A stretch of 64,000 nucleotides of DNA from Arthrobacter_M sp030063245 (GTDB lineage Bacteria > Actinomycetota > Actinomycetes > Actinomycetales > Micrococcaceae). Made by a program: the position numbers and the translations under genes. Where the stretch lies: NCBI RefSeq assembly GCF_051131705.1, contig NZ_CP180316.1, forward strand, positions 2,852,001 to 2,916,000, in the 5' to 3' direction. Below, piece after piece: positions 16,058 through 24,752 of this stretch (its first letter is position 1; every line of letters starts with the position of its first letter). The notes under the pieces were generated by a model that saw nothing but the letters and a program-made list of their open reading frames with translations, was not told where the DNA came from and ran no database searches.

Positions 16058-19000
16058 TAGTTCGCCATGGCCGCGCCGTCGAGCACGGAAACCGTGGACC
16101 CGGTCCGGCCCTTGTGCACGTGCAGCTGCGCCGGAATGCGGAGCTTCATCTCCGCCACATGGCTGACCAGCCCGACGACGCGTCCCCCGGCCCGCAGTCC
16201 CTCCAGCGCGTCCATGACCTGCTCCAGCGACTGCTCGTCCAGCGAGCCGAACCCTTCATCGACGAAGAGCGTCTCAATATCCACCCCACCCGCTTCCTGC
16301 TGCACCACATCAGCCAGACCGAGCGCCAAGGCAAGAGAGGCCATAAATGACTCACCTCCGGAGAGCGTGGCCGTGTCCCTGGACTGCCCCGTCCATTCAT
16401 CCACCACCTGCAGCCCCAGCCCGGATTTTTGATTGCCGCCGGCCAGGGCGTCGCTGTAGCTGAGGGTGTAGCGGCCATCGCTCATGGTGCGCAGACGCCC
16501 TGAGGCGGCCGCGGCCACCTGTTCCAGCCGCGCGGCCAGGACGTAGCTGTTCAGCGGCATTTTATACGTGTTATCCCCCAGCCCGCGGACCGTGTCGGCA
16601 AGGCTGCCCACGCGGTCGGTGTGCCCGCGCAGCGGTTCCACCACCTCATCGAGCTCCGCATGTTGCTGCGCCGCGGCGCGGACAGCGTCGAGGGCCTGGG
16701 CCGCCAGCCCGCGACGGAGCACCGCGTCGCCCGCTGTTTCGGCGGCGGTCCGGGCCAGGGCATGCAGCTGCCCCAGCCGCGCGTCGTTCGGAACTGCCAT
16801 GCCGGCGTCGGCCTCATCCGCTGCCGTCATGACGTCTTCCGCCTCGAAGGAAGCGGCGCATCGGACCAGGTCTTCTTCGTGGCTGCGGATCCGCTCCAGC
16901 AAGGCCGAGGCCTCGTCTGCGCCCAGCAAGGCCTTGCGGGCAGATCCGGCGTCCACAAAGCGTGTGGCCGGCAGGGCAAGTTCCAGCGCTTCCTGCGCGG
17001 AGCCGAAAGCGGCTTTCGCGCTGTCGCTGGCCTGTACCGCGGTGCTGGCCCGGACCAGCAGCAGAGCGACCCGGCGCAGCTCGGACAGCCTGGCCGCCAG
17101 GGAGCCGAAGCCTTCCCGGGATGCTGCCAGCTTCGCGTCGAGCCGATTCACGTCCCGATGCATGGCCAGCTGCGAAGCGGCAAGACCGGCTGCCCGTTCC
17201 CGTGCAGACGCGCAGAGTCCGTCCTGCTCCCGGATTTGAACGCCGAGAATTTCCAGCTGCCGCTCCTGATCTTTGAGCGCAGCCGCGCCGTTTTTCGCCT
17301 CGGTCAAGGCTCGGCCGGCGGCCGCAGCGTCCCGTTCCGTCGCCGCCTCGTCGGCCGCTCCGCCCATGGCTGCCAGCCCGGCAAGGTGCTGCCGGGCCTC
17401 GTTGAGTTTCTGCACAGCCGCGGCCGAGGCAAGCTCCGTTTCGTCCCGGTGCAGCTTGGCCTGTTCCTCCTCCTCAACGGCCTGCAGCCCGGTGGTGGCA
17501 AGCTCCGAAGGGCACGGATGAAGCTCGCTGCCGCAGACAGGACACCGTTTCCCCTCCACCAGCTTCGCCGCAAGCTCGCCCGCCGCCAGCTCCAACCGGC
17601 GCTTCAACAGCTCCAGCCAATGTTCCTTGGCCGTCAAGAAGACCAGCTGCGCGTCATGATGTTCCTGCCCGCAGCGGGCCACCTGCTGCTCCGCCGTCCG
17701 ATGAGCGCGGATGACAGCCAACAGTTCGGTTGCAGCGTCAACGGCGAGGCTGCGTTGTCCGGTGGCCCCTGCCAGTACCCGTAATCCCTCCAGGTCCCCG
17801 GCCAGCGCGGTACTTTCCTTCGTGGCGGCAGCGGACGCCGCGGCATGTGTCAGCGCAGCGGCGCGGGCATTCTCCAAGGCGGTTTCGGTTCCCGCCAGTT
17901 CGGATTGCAGGGCTGCCAGGCGGTCCTCATCCGGCAGCGACTCCTCAACGATCGCTATCTCCCGATCCAGGCGTTTTTGCGCCACCACCAGCACGGAATG
18001 GTTCGGACCCCGCGGGTCGACCCCGTCTGAAACGGCCTCGGCTGAACCGGACAGGTCCAAGTCAGACACGTCCCTCCCGGCCCCAGTCAAACCGGACACG
18101 TCCGAGCCCACCCCAGCCGAACCAGCCGCTGCCGGACCGGACACGCCCGCTCCGTACCCGGTCAGACCGGTGAGCGGGAGCGCCGTTTTGTCAGCAAGCA
18201 ACCGGTCAAGCGCGCGGGCCGCGGCGCCCTCGGCGGTGGCGGACACCGATGCCGCCCGGGCCAGCCCCGTCAGCTGCCCGGTCAGCACCTCCGCCTCCCG
18301 GTGCGCCAGCGCGCGCTGCTGCCAACCCACAAATTCGGGCTCCGCTTGGGCGAGGCGGCTGCGTTCAGCTTCGGCGCTCTGCAGTTTCCGGTGACGTGTC
18401 CGCAGCTGTTCGGCGAACTCCAGCGCCGCAGCAGCGGCCTGTTCGTCCGACCGGCTGGATGCGGCGGCCGCCTCGGCCGCCCCGTGCGCAAGTTCCAGCC
18501 GGCCGAGCAGTACGTCGAAGAGCCGGCGGCCGGCCGCCGCTTCGGCATCCGCGGCGCCCCCGTCCGCCGCGCCCGGCAGGACTCCCACCGGATCGGACCA
18601 CGTCCCGACGCGGTCTACTTCTGTGGCCCCGGGGGCCTCCCGCGGCGGCCCGTCCGGGGTGCGGCCCTGCACGCCCAGAAGGCTTTCTGCCTGGCTGCGG
18701 GCCAGGGATTCCAGCCGCTGCAGTTCTTGTTCCTTATCCGCCAGCGCCATCTTGGCCGCCACGGCATCCGCCGCCAACTGCCGCTCGAGGTTTTTGTAGA
18801 CCTGTGTGCCGAAGAGCTTCTGCAGCAGTTCCTGCCGGTCGTCGGCCTTGGAACGCAGGAACGCGGCGAAGTCCCCCTGCGCCAGCAGCACCACCTTCGT
18901 GAACTGATCCTTGTCCATGCCGAGCAGGCCGGTGATCTCGGCACCGGCCTCGTCATTGCGGGTGGATTTCTCCTCCCAGACCCCGTTTTCCTTCTCGCGC

Positions 19001-19350
19001 AGCTGGGTCTTCGCCTGCTGCGTGGTCGTCCCCGAACCCCGCTTTGCGGGCCGCTCCCAAGCCGGACTGCGGAGCACCTCAAGATGTCGCCCGCTGGCGC
19101 TGAACTCGCAGATGACCTGCGGTTCCATCCCCTCAGCGGCATGGTCGCTGCGCAGCCGTTTGCCGCTTTGCCTGGCTCCCGGGACGGAGCCGTACAGGGC
19201 GTAGCAGATGGCATCCAGGACGCTGGTCTTGCCCGCCCCGGTGGCGCCGTTGAGCAGGAACAGTCCCTGCCCGCTGAGGGAGTCAAAATCGATGATCTGC
19301 CGCTCCGCGAAGGGTCCGAAGGCCTGGATTTCCAGTCGGTGGATTCTCAT
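16054..19350 (-). CDS. sbcC: SbcC: ATPase subunit of SbcCD nuclease
   Basis: 1098 aa, SMC/Rad50-like. Walker A NGATGAGKTSVLDAICYALY lies at about residues 34-53. A long coiled coil follows, with the zinc-hook GKRCPVCGSELHP near residue 603. The ABC signature TLSGGESFMASLALALGLAD and Walker B TLFVDEGFGSLD are near the C-terminus. With SbcD it cuts hairpins and processes DNA double-strand ends. The start codon overlaps the sbcD stop by 4 nt, so the two are translationally coupled. Residues about 390-450 are an unusual Gly/Ser/Ala/Asp-rich insert with internal repeats, breaking the first coiled-coil arm. Confidence 0.97.
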   Translation of the reverse strand: MRIHRLEIQAFGPFAERQIIDFDSLSGQGLFLLNGATGAGKTSVLDAICYALYGSVPGARQSGKRLRSDHAAEGMEPQVICEFSASGRHLEVLRSPAWERPAKRGSGTTTQQAKTQLREKENGVWEEKSTRNDEAGAEITGLLGMDKDQFTKVVLLAQGDFAAFLRSKADDRQELLQKLFGTQVYKNLERQLAADAVAAKMALADKEQELQRLESLARSQAESLLGVQGRTPDGPPREAPGATEVDRVGTWSDPVGVLPGAADGGAADAEAAAGRRLFDVLLGRLELAHGAAEAAAASSRSDEQAAAAALEFAEQLRTRHRKLQSAEAERSRLAQAEPEFVGWQQRALAHREAEVLTGQLTGLARAASVSATAEGAAARALDRLLADKTALPLTGLTGYGAGVSGPAAAGSAGVGSDVSGLTGAGRDVSDLDLSGSAEAVSDGVDPRGPNHSVLVVAQKRLDREIAIVEESLPDEDRLAALQSELAGTETALENARAAALTHAAASAAATKESTALAGDLEGLRVLAGATGQRSLAVDAATELLAVIRAHRTAEQQVARCGQEHHDAQLVFLTAKEHWLELLKRRLELAAGELAAKLVEGKRCPVCGSELHPCPSELATTGLQAVEEEEQAKLHRDETELASAAAVQKLNEARQHLAGLAAMGGAADEAATERDAAAAGRALTEAKNGAAALKDQERQLEILGVQIREQDGLCASARERAAGLAASQLAMHRDVNRLDAKLAASREGFGSLAARLSELRRVALLLVRASTAVQASDSAKAAFGSAQEALELALPATRFVDAGSARKALLGADEASALLERIRSHEEDLVRCAASFEAEDVMTAADEADAGMAVPNDARLGQLHALARTAAETAGDAVLRRGLAAQALDAVRAAAQQHAELDEVVEPLRGHTDRVGSLADTVRGLGDNTYKMPLNSYVLAARLEQVAAAASGRLRTMSDGRYTLSYSDALAGGNQKSGLGLQVVDEWTGQSRDTATLSGGESFMASLALALGLADVVQQEAGGVDIETLFVDEGFGSLDEQSLEQVMDALEGLRAGGRVVGLVSHVAEMKLRIPAQLHVHKGRTGSTVSVLDGAAMANY
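18000..18180. repeat. Degenerate coding repeat inside sbcC
   Basis: The + strand shows recurring CCGGACACGTCC/CCGGACACGCCC-like words separated by C-rich text. On the coding strand these give repeated GxxVSxLT/GSxVS-type Gly/Ser words (SGLTGAGRDVSDLDLSGS). The segment is in frame and differs in texture from the charged coiled coil around it. Confidence 0.6.
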
Positions 19351-20519
19351 TTGGCCGCCTCCTGCAGCCGGACGGCGTCGAGGGAGCCGAGCAGGACCGC
19401 CTTATCCTCCACGGATGTACTGCGCCCACGCACGTGTTCCAGGAAACCGCAGCACAGCTCCAGCTCGTTGGCGGCTGTGGCCACCCGGTCGCTGTAACTG
19501 GTCGGTCCCTTCGTCCGGGCATCGGCCGGTTCAAACGCCAGCACCAGTGTCTGCGGAAACCGGCTGCGCAGCCGCTCCATCGCGTGCGCCGGCCGTTCAT
19601 TGTCCGTCAGGGTGATCTGGCAGTAAGCGGTTTCCGCATGCGCGTGCTCCCCTGCGGTGAGCAGCTGCTCGAGGCCCCCGCGCAAAACCGCGAGCTCCTT
19701 GCTGGCCGGCCACGGAATCGGTTTGACGAATTCCAGCCCGTCCGGACCGATCTCCAGCAGCCAACCGCCCTTGTCCTGCCGCGCTTCGGAAAAAGAGTAG
19801 GCCAGCGGGGAGCCGGAATAGCGGACCGTCTCGCTGAGCATCTGACGGCCGTGCAGATGCCCCAGCGCGGTATAGGCAAAGCCGTCGAACAGGTCCAGCG
19901 GCACGGCCCCCACGCCGCCCACGCTGAGCTCGCGTTCACTGTCGGAGCTGATCCCGCCGCTGGCAAAAGTATGCGCCAGCACGACGGAGTGCGTTGGCCG
20001 GCTCTGCTGCGCCAGATGAGTCCGTACCCGCTGCAGCGCCGCCTCCGTGACCGTGAAGTGCGACGGCTGCTCCACCCCCAGCGCCTCGGCCACCGTCCGC
20101 GGCTCCAGAAACGGCAGCCCGTAAATGGCCAGCTGTGCGTCCTTCCCCGTAGCATCGCGGCCCAGCTCAAACATCACCGGGACGTCCAGCCCGTCAATGC
20201 GGGTGCGCAGGTGGACTCCCCCGCGCTCGAGCACCTTGCCGGCAAAGCCCAGCCGGGTGGCCGAATCGTGGTTTCCGCTGGTCAGCACCACCGCCACGCC
20301 CTCCGCCGTCAGACGGGACAAAGCGTCATCGAGCAGATTAACCACGTCCACACCAGGGAGCGCGCGGTCATAGACGTCACCGGCCAGCAGCAGGATATCG
20401 ACCTTTTCCTCCCGGACAGTCTCCAGCAGTTGATCCACAAAATTCCGCTGCGCGGCGAGCATGCCGACGCCGTGAAACGACCTGCCCAGGTGCCAGTCCG
20501 ATGTATGAAGTAAACGCAT
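19347..20519 (-). CDS. sbcD: SbcD: metallophosphatase nuclease subunit of SbcCD
   Basis: 390 aa, Mre11-like. The five phosphoesterase motifs are present in order: HTSDWHLGR (residues about 5-13), LLAGDVYDRA, LTSGNHDSATRLG, VLAHTFASGG and ALGHLHG. They bind two Mn ions for 3'-5' exonuclease and hairpin endonuclease activity. A capping domain follows. Forms the first gene of a two-gene sbcDC operon. A strong hairpin lies just upstream of it, probably ending the aquaporin transcript. Confidence 0.97.
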   Translation of the reverse strand: MRLLHTSDWHLGRSFHGVGMLAAQRNFVDQLLETVREEKVDILLLAGDVYDRALPGVDVVNLLDDALSRLTAEGVAVVLTSGNHDSATRLGFAGKVLERGGVHLRTRIDGLDVPVMFELGRDATGKDAQLAIYGLPFLEPRTVAEALGVEQPSHFTVTEAALQRVRTHLAQQSRPTHSVVLAHTFASGGISSDSERELSVGGVGAVPLDLFDGFAYTALGHLHGRQMLSETVRYSGSPLAYSFSEARQDKGGWLLEIGPDGLEFVKPIPWPASKELAVLRGGLEQLLTAGEHAHAETAYCQITLTDNERPAHAMERLRSRFPQTLVLAFEPADARTKGPTSYSDRVATAANELELCCGFLEHVRGRSTSVEDKAVLLGSLDAVRLQEAAK

Positions 20520-20531
20520 GCTCCAACGCTA

Positions 20532-20567
20532 ACGGCTACCACTGACAGTTTTGTCAGCGGTAGCCGT
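20532..20567 (-). terminator. 16-bp hairpin between aquaporin gene and sbcD
   Basis: Arms ACGGCTACCACTGACA (20532-20547) and TGTCAGCGGTAGCCGT (20552-20567) pair with one mismatch around a 4-nt loop. It lies downstream of the aquaporin stop and upstream of sbcD on the same strand. No clear U-run follows, as is common in high-GC actinobacteria, so the terminator role is inferred from position. Confidence 0.6.
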
Positions 20568-20615
20568 CAGCAGCACCCGTGGCGCGGCCCGTGGAGCAGT
20601 GTTACGCAGGGAAGG

Positions 20616-21710
20616 TTATTTGACAGTGCCCTTGTCATCGAAGAAGTCCTGCGCATCCGTCGTTGCGGGTGTCTTGGTGGCGCCGGTGCCCGCAGGCGCG
20701 CCGGCGGCGGGAACCGGTCCGGGTAGCTCGGAAACCGGGGCGTTCACTGCCGGGTCCGTCTCCAAAACAGCAGCCCTGCGTCCCCTGCGTCCGCCGCCGG
20801 CACCGTTTGCGAGGGCGCCAACATCCGCGCCGCCGTCGGCCGTGCCGGCTACAACCTCGTCTTCGTCAAGCTCAACTTCCCCGACTTCCTCAACGTTCAG
20901 CCCGGAGACGCCGGCCGCGGTGACCCCAATGGTGGCGGAAAAAGCGCGGAACAGCAGGCCGGCCACGGCAGCACCGAGCAGCGGGGCAACCCAGAACAGC
21001 CAGAGCTGCTCCGCGGCCCAGCCGTCCGCGAAGAACACCACGGCCGTGGAACGGGCCGGGTTGATCGAAGCGTTCGTCACCGGGAGTGCCACCGTAATGA
21101 CGGCTGCGAAGGCCAGCCCGATGCCGATCGGGGCCAGTGTGCGGTTGGCCCGTGCCTGCGTCGCACCAAGGACGACGGCAACGAAGATGGCTGTGCAGAC
21201 AACCTCGATCAGCAATGCGCCGGCCAGCGGAACGGTCGACGGCGAATGGGCGTCAAAGCCGTTGGCCAGACTGTTGAACAGAGTATGGGTGGTCAGCTTG
21301 CCACCGCTGCCCGACACCGCGGGGAGGACCTGCAGCAGCGCAAAGAGCACCAAGGTCCCGACGGTCGCGGCGGCAACCTGCACCAGCACGTACCAGAGGG
21401 CATGAATCCACTTAATCCGGCCGGCGAGCGCCGCGGCAAATGATACGGCCGGGTTGAAATGGCCCCCGGAGACATGGCCGAAGGCGATCAGCCCGGCAAT
21501 CAGGGCGAGCCCGAAACCGATGCCCACGGGCACGGCAGCCGAGCTGCCGGAACCGTTGAACAGTGCAATGCCCAATCCGGCAAAGACCAGCAGAAAGGAG
21601 CCCAGCGCCTCCGCGAAAAGCCGGGCGGCGAGGCCGGATTCTGGACGCTTGACCACGGAGGTCCGGGCATTCCGGGCGGCTGGGCCCGCAACAGTACTGG
21701 GTGAAGTCAT
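20616..21710 (-). CDS. MIP/aquaporin-family channel with long C-terminal tail
   Basis: Six-helix major intrinsic protein with both pore loops: HVSGGHFNPAVSFAAAL and NASINPARSTAVVFF. Water or glycerol passage is expected at the cytoplasmic membrane; the residues after the second NPA (RSTAVVFF) fit the water-channel side better. ATG at 21710 is preferred because AAAGGA lies 11 nt upstream; a TTG at 21731 would add seven residues. After the last helix comes a roughly 100-residue tail: an acidic block (EEVGEVELDEDEVV), GGGRRGRR, then Pro/Ala/Thr-rich text ending FFDDKGTVK. The tail is much longer than in standard family members and must be cytoplasmic. Confidence 0.92.
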   Translation of the reverse strand: MTSPSTVAGPAARNARTSVVKRPESGLAARLFAEALGSFLLVFAGLGIALFNGSGSSAAVPVGIGFGLALIAGLIAFGHVSGGHFNPAVSFAAALAGRIKWIHALWYVLVQVAAATVGTLVLFALLQVLPAVSGSGGKLTTHTLFNSLANGFDAHSPSTVPLAGALLIEVVCTAIFVAVVLGATQARANRTLAPIGIGLAFAAVITVALPVTNASINPARSTAVVFFADGWAAEQLWLFWVAPLLGAAVAGLLFRAFSATIGVTAAGVSGLNVEEVGEVELDEDEVVAGTADGGADVGALANGAGGGRRGRRAAVLETDPAVNAPVSELPGPVPAAGAPAGTGATKTPATTDAQDFFDDKGTVK

Positions 21711-22002
21711 CAGTGAAAAATCCTTTGGCAATTGGTTTTGGTCAGCTTGACGCGGGTGTTCTCCAGCAGCGAACGCTGGGCCGCTTCCCGCTCAATGTTC
21801 CCCAAGATACTCTACCGAGTTGGCAGAAGGCTGTGACCGGAAGCGACCGGCGCGGCCTTTCCGGACGACGACGGCGGCGCCGCGGAGCTGCGCGAAAGGC
21901 GGGTTCCGCGATGGTCGGAGCGACGGGGCCGCCGTGCGGGTGAGCGCCGCGGCATCAGATTATGGCATCGGATTATGGCGTCAGATTATGAAGGTGGCGG
22001 GG

Positions 22003-22368
22003 TCAGATCAAAAAGATGGCCACAATAGCGGCGGCGCCAAGGGCGACGACGGAACCCGCGGCCGCGCGCAGCACCCCGTCTGCGGGAGCGGCGTGGGTCC
22101 CGGGAGCCTGGCCGTGCAGCTCGTGCAGGCGCAGCAGCGCACAGATGATGAGAACCGCCGTCGTCGCCGCGGCCGTCGCGGCACACAGCCCCAAGCCGAG
22201 TGGACGCCCGGACAGACCTGCGGCGCCGCCGTCGGCCTCCAAGGACGCCAGCCAGCCACGCCAGATGAACAGGTCCACCACCACCATGGTGAGCACGGTG
22301 CGCCGCCAGGCCAAGGACGTGCGCTCGGGCTGCAACCCCGGATCACGAGTTGACGACTGTCCCCGCAC
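22003..22368 (-). CDS. DUF202-family membrane protein (second of pair)
   Basis: 121 aa from GTG at 22368, 2 nt after the stop of the upstream DUF202 gene. It begins RDPGLQPERTSLAWRRT, the core DUF202 motif, followed by three hydrophobic segments. Function of the family is unknown. The longer open frame extending to 22818 is excluded because it would overlap the other DUF202 gene fully. Confidence 0.85.
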   Translation of the reverse strand: MRGQSSTRDPGLQPERTSLAWRRTVLTMVVVDLFIWRGWLASLEADGGAAGLSGRPLGLGLCAATAAATTAVLIICALLRLHELHGQAPGTHAAPADGVLRAAAGSVVALGAAAIVAIFLI

Positions 22369-22370
22369 CG

Positions 22371-22727
22371 TTACGGCCGGATCAGAATCAGCACGGCGAA
22401 GACCAACGCGGCGAGCGAAACGCCCAGCGTCATGGCCAGCAGCATCCAGGAATGCGGCAGTTCCTGCTGGTTGCGCATCGCTTGTTCCTGGTGACCCCAG
22501 CGCCGGTAGCTGACCACCGCCAGCATGGCGCCAAACGCGGCCAGCACCACGCAGAGCACCGCTCGGACGGCCCCGGGCGCGAACTGCGGGGCCAGCTGAT
22601 CGATCGCCACCGATCCCGCCAGCAGCGCCAGGGAAGTGCGGATCCAGGCCAGGAAGGTGCGCTCGTTCGCCAGCGAAAATCTGTAGTCCGGGGTCGTGCC
22701 GGTCCGTCGCCAGGCGGGCTCGCGCAT
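22371..22727 (-). CDS. DUF202-family membrane protein (YidH-like)
   Basis: 118 aa from ATG with GAAGGA 5 nt upstream. FSLANERTFLAWIRTSLALLAG is the DUF202 signature (YidH type) and three transmembrane helices follow. The two DUF202 genes are consecutive and almost touching, so they probably form a heteromeric pair or a divergent duplication; YidH/YidG in enterobacteria are arranged the same way. Function unknown. Confidence 0.9.
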   Translation of the reverse strand: MREPAWRRTGTTPDYRFSLANERTFLAWIRTSLALLAGSVAIDQLAPQFAPGAVRAVLCVVLAAFGAMLAVVSYRRWGHQEQAMRNQQELPHSWMLLAMTLGVSLAALVFAVLILIRP

Positions 22728-22859
22728 GGTGATCCTTCTCTGATGGGGCGGGGTACTGTCCCAAGTTTACTGTGCTTGCCGCGGCATCTGCCGCAGCGGT
22801 GACCGAAGCGGTGTCCAACGCCGGGTTCCGCCCGCAGGCAGAGGCGCTAAATTGGAAGC

Positions 22860-23987
22860 ATGGACTCCTCTACCGCTGAACCGTCCGCCGCAGCCGTCAG
22901 CCTCGCCTCACGTGTGCGCGGTTCGCTGATGGGCGGAGCCCTCGGCGACAGCTTCGGATATTTGGTCGCCTCCGACAGCATTGCCGCCATCCGCGCCCGC
23001 TACGGCAGCGCTGGGCTGCTGGACCTCTCGCAGGCTGCGGGGCCGGTACACTTCTCCGACGATACACAGATGACTCTTTACACGGTCGATGCCTTGGTCG
23101 AGGCGCTCGAATGGGCCAACGACGGCACGGCCGCGGATGAGACTGCCTGCCTCTGGCTTGCATATCTGCGTTGGCTGGCGAACCAGGGAGTCACGCCGCC
23201 GGCCAGTGTGCCCGCCGCCCAGCCACGCTGGATCGACGGGCAGGAGACGCTGCACCACCGCCGGCACCCGGACGGGGCGTCCCTGAGCGGCCTGGCTGGC
23301 GGAGAGATGGGCACCCGTTCGCGTCCGGTCAATCCGGACGCCGAGGGGTGCGGAGCCCTCAGCCGCTCCGCCCCGTTTGGCCTGGTGCCCCATATTCCGG
23401 CGGAGGCCGTCTACAGCCTAAGCACCAATGGAGCGGCTCTGACGCACGGGCATCCCGCTGCTCTGCAGTCGGCGGCCGCGTTCAGTTGGTTGATCCACCG
23501 CATTGCCGTCGAAAATCTCACTCTGCAAGCCGCAGCGCTCTCCATGCGGGACCGGTCCGGTGCCGAGCCGGCAGCGGACGCACGGTTGCTGGGGCGGCTG
23601 GATACGGCCTTGGAACTATCCGCCGGACAGCCGTCACCGGCTGCCGTGCTGGGGCCCGAGGCACTCACATTGGCTCTGGGCAGCGGGGCTGCCGACCAGG
23701 CGCTGGGCAGCGGGGCTGCCGACCAGGCGCTGGCCATCGCCCTCTATGCCGTGCTGGTCACGGAGGAGGTCTCGTCGTCGCCGGTCGAGCATTTCCTGAA
23801 CGCCATGCGGGTGGCCGTCAACCACGACGGCAACAGCGACTCCACGGGATCGGTCGCCGGGAATATTCTGGGCGCCTTTTACGGCGAGGACTGCCTGCCG
23901 CAGGCCTGGCTGACGCTTTCCGAAGCACCCGGGCTGATCCGCGCTATGGCCCAGCAGCTGCTGAAGGTCACGGGATCCCGAGACTGA
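22860..23987 (+). CDS. ADP-ribosylglycohydrolase-family protein
   Basis: 375 aa. The all-helical ARH fold with metal-binding motifs is visible: RGSLMGGALGDSFG (residues about 20-33), HFSDDTQMTLYTVDAL near 65-80 and VAVNHDGNSDSTGSVAGNIL near 320-340. Two Mg ions bound by these Asp residues would support removal of ADP-ribose from proteins or small molecules. The substrate cannot be told from sequence. A 27-bp in-frame duplication near residue 275 repeats LGSGAADQA. ATG at 22860 with GGAAGC immediately upstream. Confidence 0.9.
   Translation: MDSSTAEPSAAAVSLASRVRGSLMGGALGDSFGYLVASDSIAAIRARYGSAGLLDLSQAAGPVHFSDDTQMTLYTVDALVEALEWANDGTAADETACLWLAYLRWLANQGVTPPASVPAAQPRWIDGQETLHHRRHPDGASLSGLAGGEMGTRSRPVNPDAEGCGALSRSAPFGLVPHIPAEAVYSLSTNGAALTHGHPAALQSAAAFSWLIHRIAVENLTLQAAALSMRDRSGAEPAADARLLGRLDTALELSAGQPSPAAVLGPEALTLALGSGAADQALGSGAADQALAIALYAVLVTEEVSSSPVEHFLNAMRVAVNHDGNSDSTGSVAGNILGAFYGEDCLPQAWLTLSEAPGLIRAMAQQLLKVTGSRD
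23676..23729 (+). repeat. Perfect 27-bp tandem duplication in coding sequence
   Basis: Two exact 27-bp copies (23676-23702, 23703-23729) encode LGSGAADQA twice in the ADP-ribosylglycohydrolase-like gene. The lack of any difference suggests a recent slippage event. Confidence 0.9.
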
Positions 23988-24011
23988 CTTTACCGCGGGC
24001 GACGCCGACGC

Positions 24012-24752
24012 TCAGGTCATGCCGGTGACGCGCAGGGTGATGTTGATGCGCCCGGTCCGCAGTCCGCACCCCTCCGGGGCGGTGCCTGGGAGGACCTTGG
24101 TGATGCCGTGGTAGGCGAGGCGGGAGGGACCGCCGAAGACGAAGAGGTCGCCGGAAGCGAGCTCGATCTCCTCGAAGGGCCGATTCCGGTTCTCGGTGTT
24201 GCCGAACCGGAACCGGCAGGTGTCGCCGATGGACAGCGACACGACGGGAGCGAGGGATTGCTCATCCTTGTCCTGATGCATGCCCATGCGGGCGGCGCCG
24301 TCGTAGTAGTTCACGAGGGCCGTGTCGGGGGTGTAGTCATCGCCGGCGTGCGGGTCACCCGTGGTCTCGACGAGAGCCTTTCGTCCGAGGCGGACCATCC
24401 AGTCGGGAAAGGGGAGGACCCTGTTGCCGTTCACATCGACGGCTTCCCGGGAGTAGGCATAGGGGCGCCAGTGCCAGCCGAGGCAGACGGTTTTGACACT
24501 CATCTCGTTGCCGCGGACCTTCGCGGCGCGGATCGGAACGGGTCCTTTCACCCACTCATGGAAGCGCGCGACGATCCACTGCTGCTGCTCGAGCGTCAGC
24601 CATCCCGGTACCCAGGTTGCGCCGGCGCCGAGTTCGCGCCCGGGCCGGTCGAACAGGTCATCGGAGAACAAGGTGGCCGCCGATGCTGCTGCGTGCCGCC
24701 GCAAAGGATGGAATGTCGCCGCTGTTGTCCGGAATCCATCGTGCGAGGGCAT
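24012..24752 (-). CDS. alkB: AlkB-family 2-oxoglutarate/Fe(II) dioxygenase
   Basis: The open frame gives 246 aa. The catalytic core shows NYYDGAARMGMHQDKDEQSL with the iron ligands HxD. SLSIGDTCRFRFGN follows, then YHGITKV for the distal His and the terminal RINITLRV with the arginines that hold 2-oxoglutarate. AlkB-type enzymes remove methyl groups from damaged DNA bases by oxidation. The reading frame overlaps the end of the upstream TetR gene by 95 nt if ATG 24752 is used. A TTG at 24671 (giving FSDDLFDRPGREL) would cut that overlap to 14 nt and starts nearer the conserved domain, so the true start is uncertain. Confidence 0.9.
   Translation of the reverse strand: MPSHDGFRTTAATFHPLRRHAAASAATLFSDDLFDRPGRELGAGATWVPGWLTLEQQQWIVARFHEWVKGPVPIRAAKVRGNEMSVKTVCLGWHWRPYAYSREAVDVNGNRVLPFPDWMVRLGRKALVETTGDPHAGDDYTPDTALVNYYDGAARMGMHQDKDEQSLAPVVSLSIGDTCRFRFGNTENRNRPFEEIELASGDLFVFGGPSRLAYHGITKVLPGTAPEGCGLRTGRINITLRVTGMT

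Noticed and set aside
22003..22818. 271-codon ORF spanning both DUF202 genes
   Set aside because: Its 5' half is out of frame with the true first DUF202 gene; the GTG start at 22368 explains the second gene.
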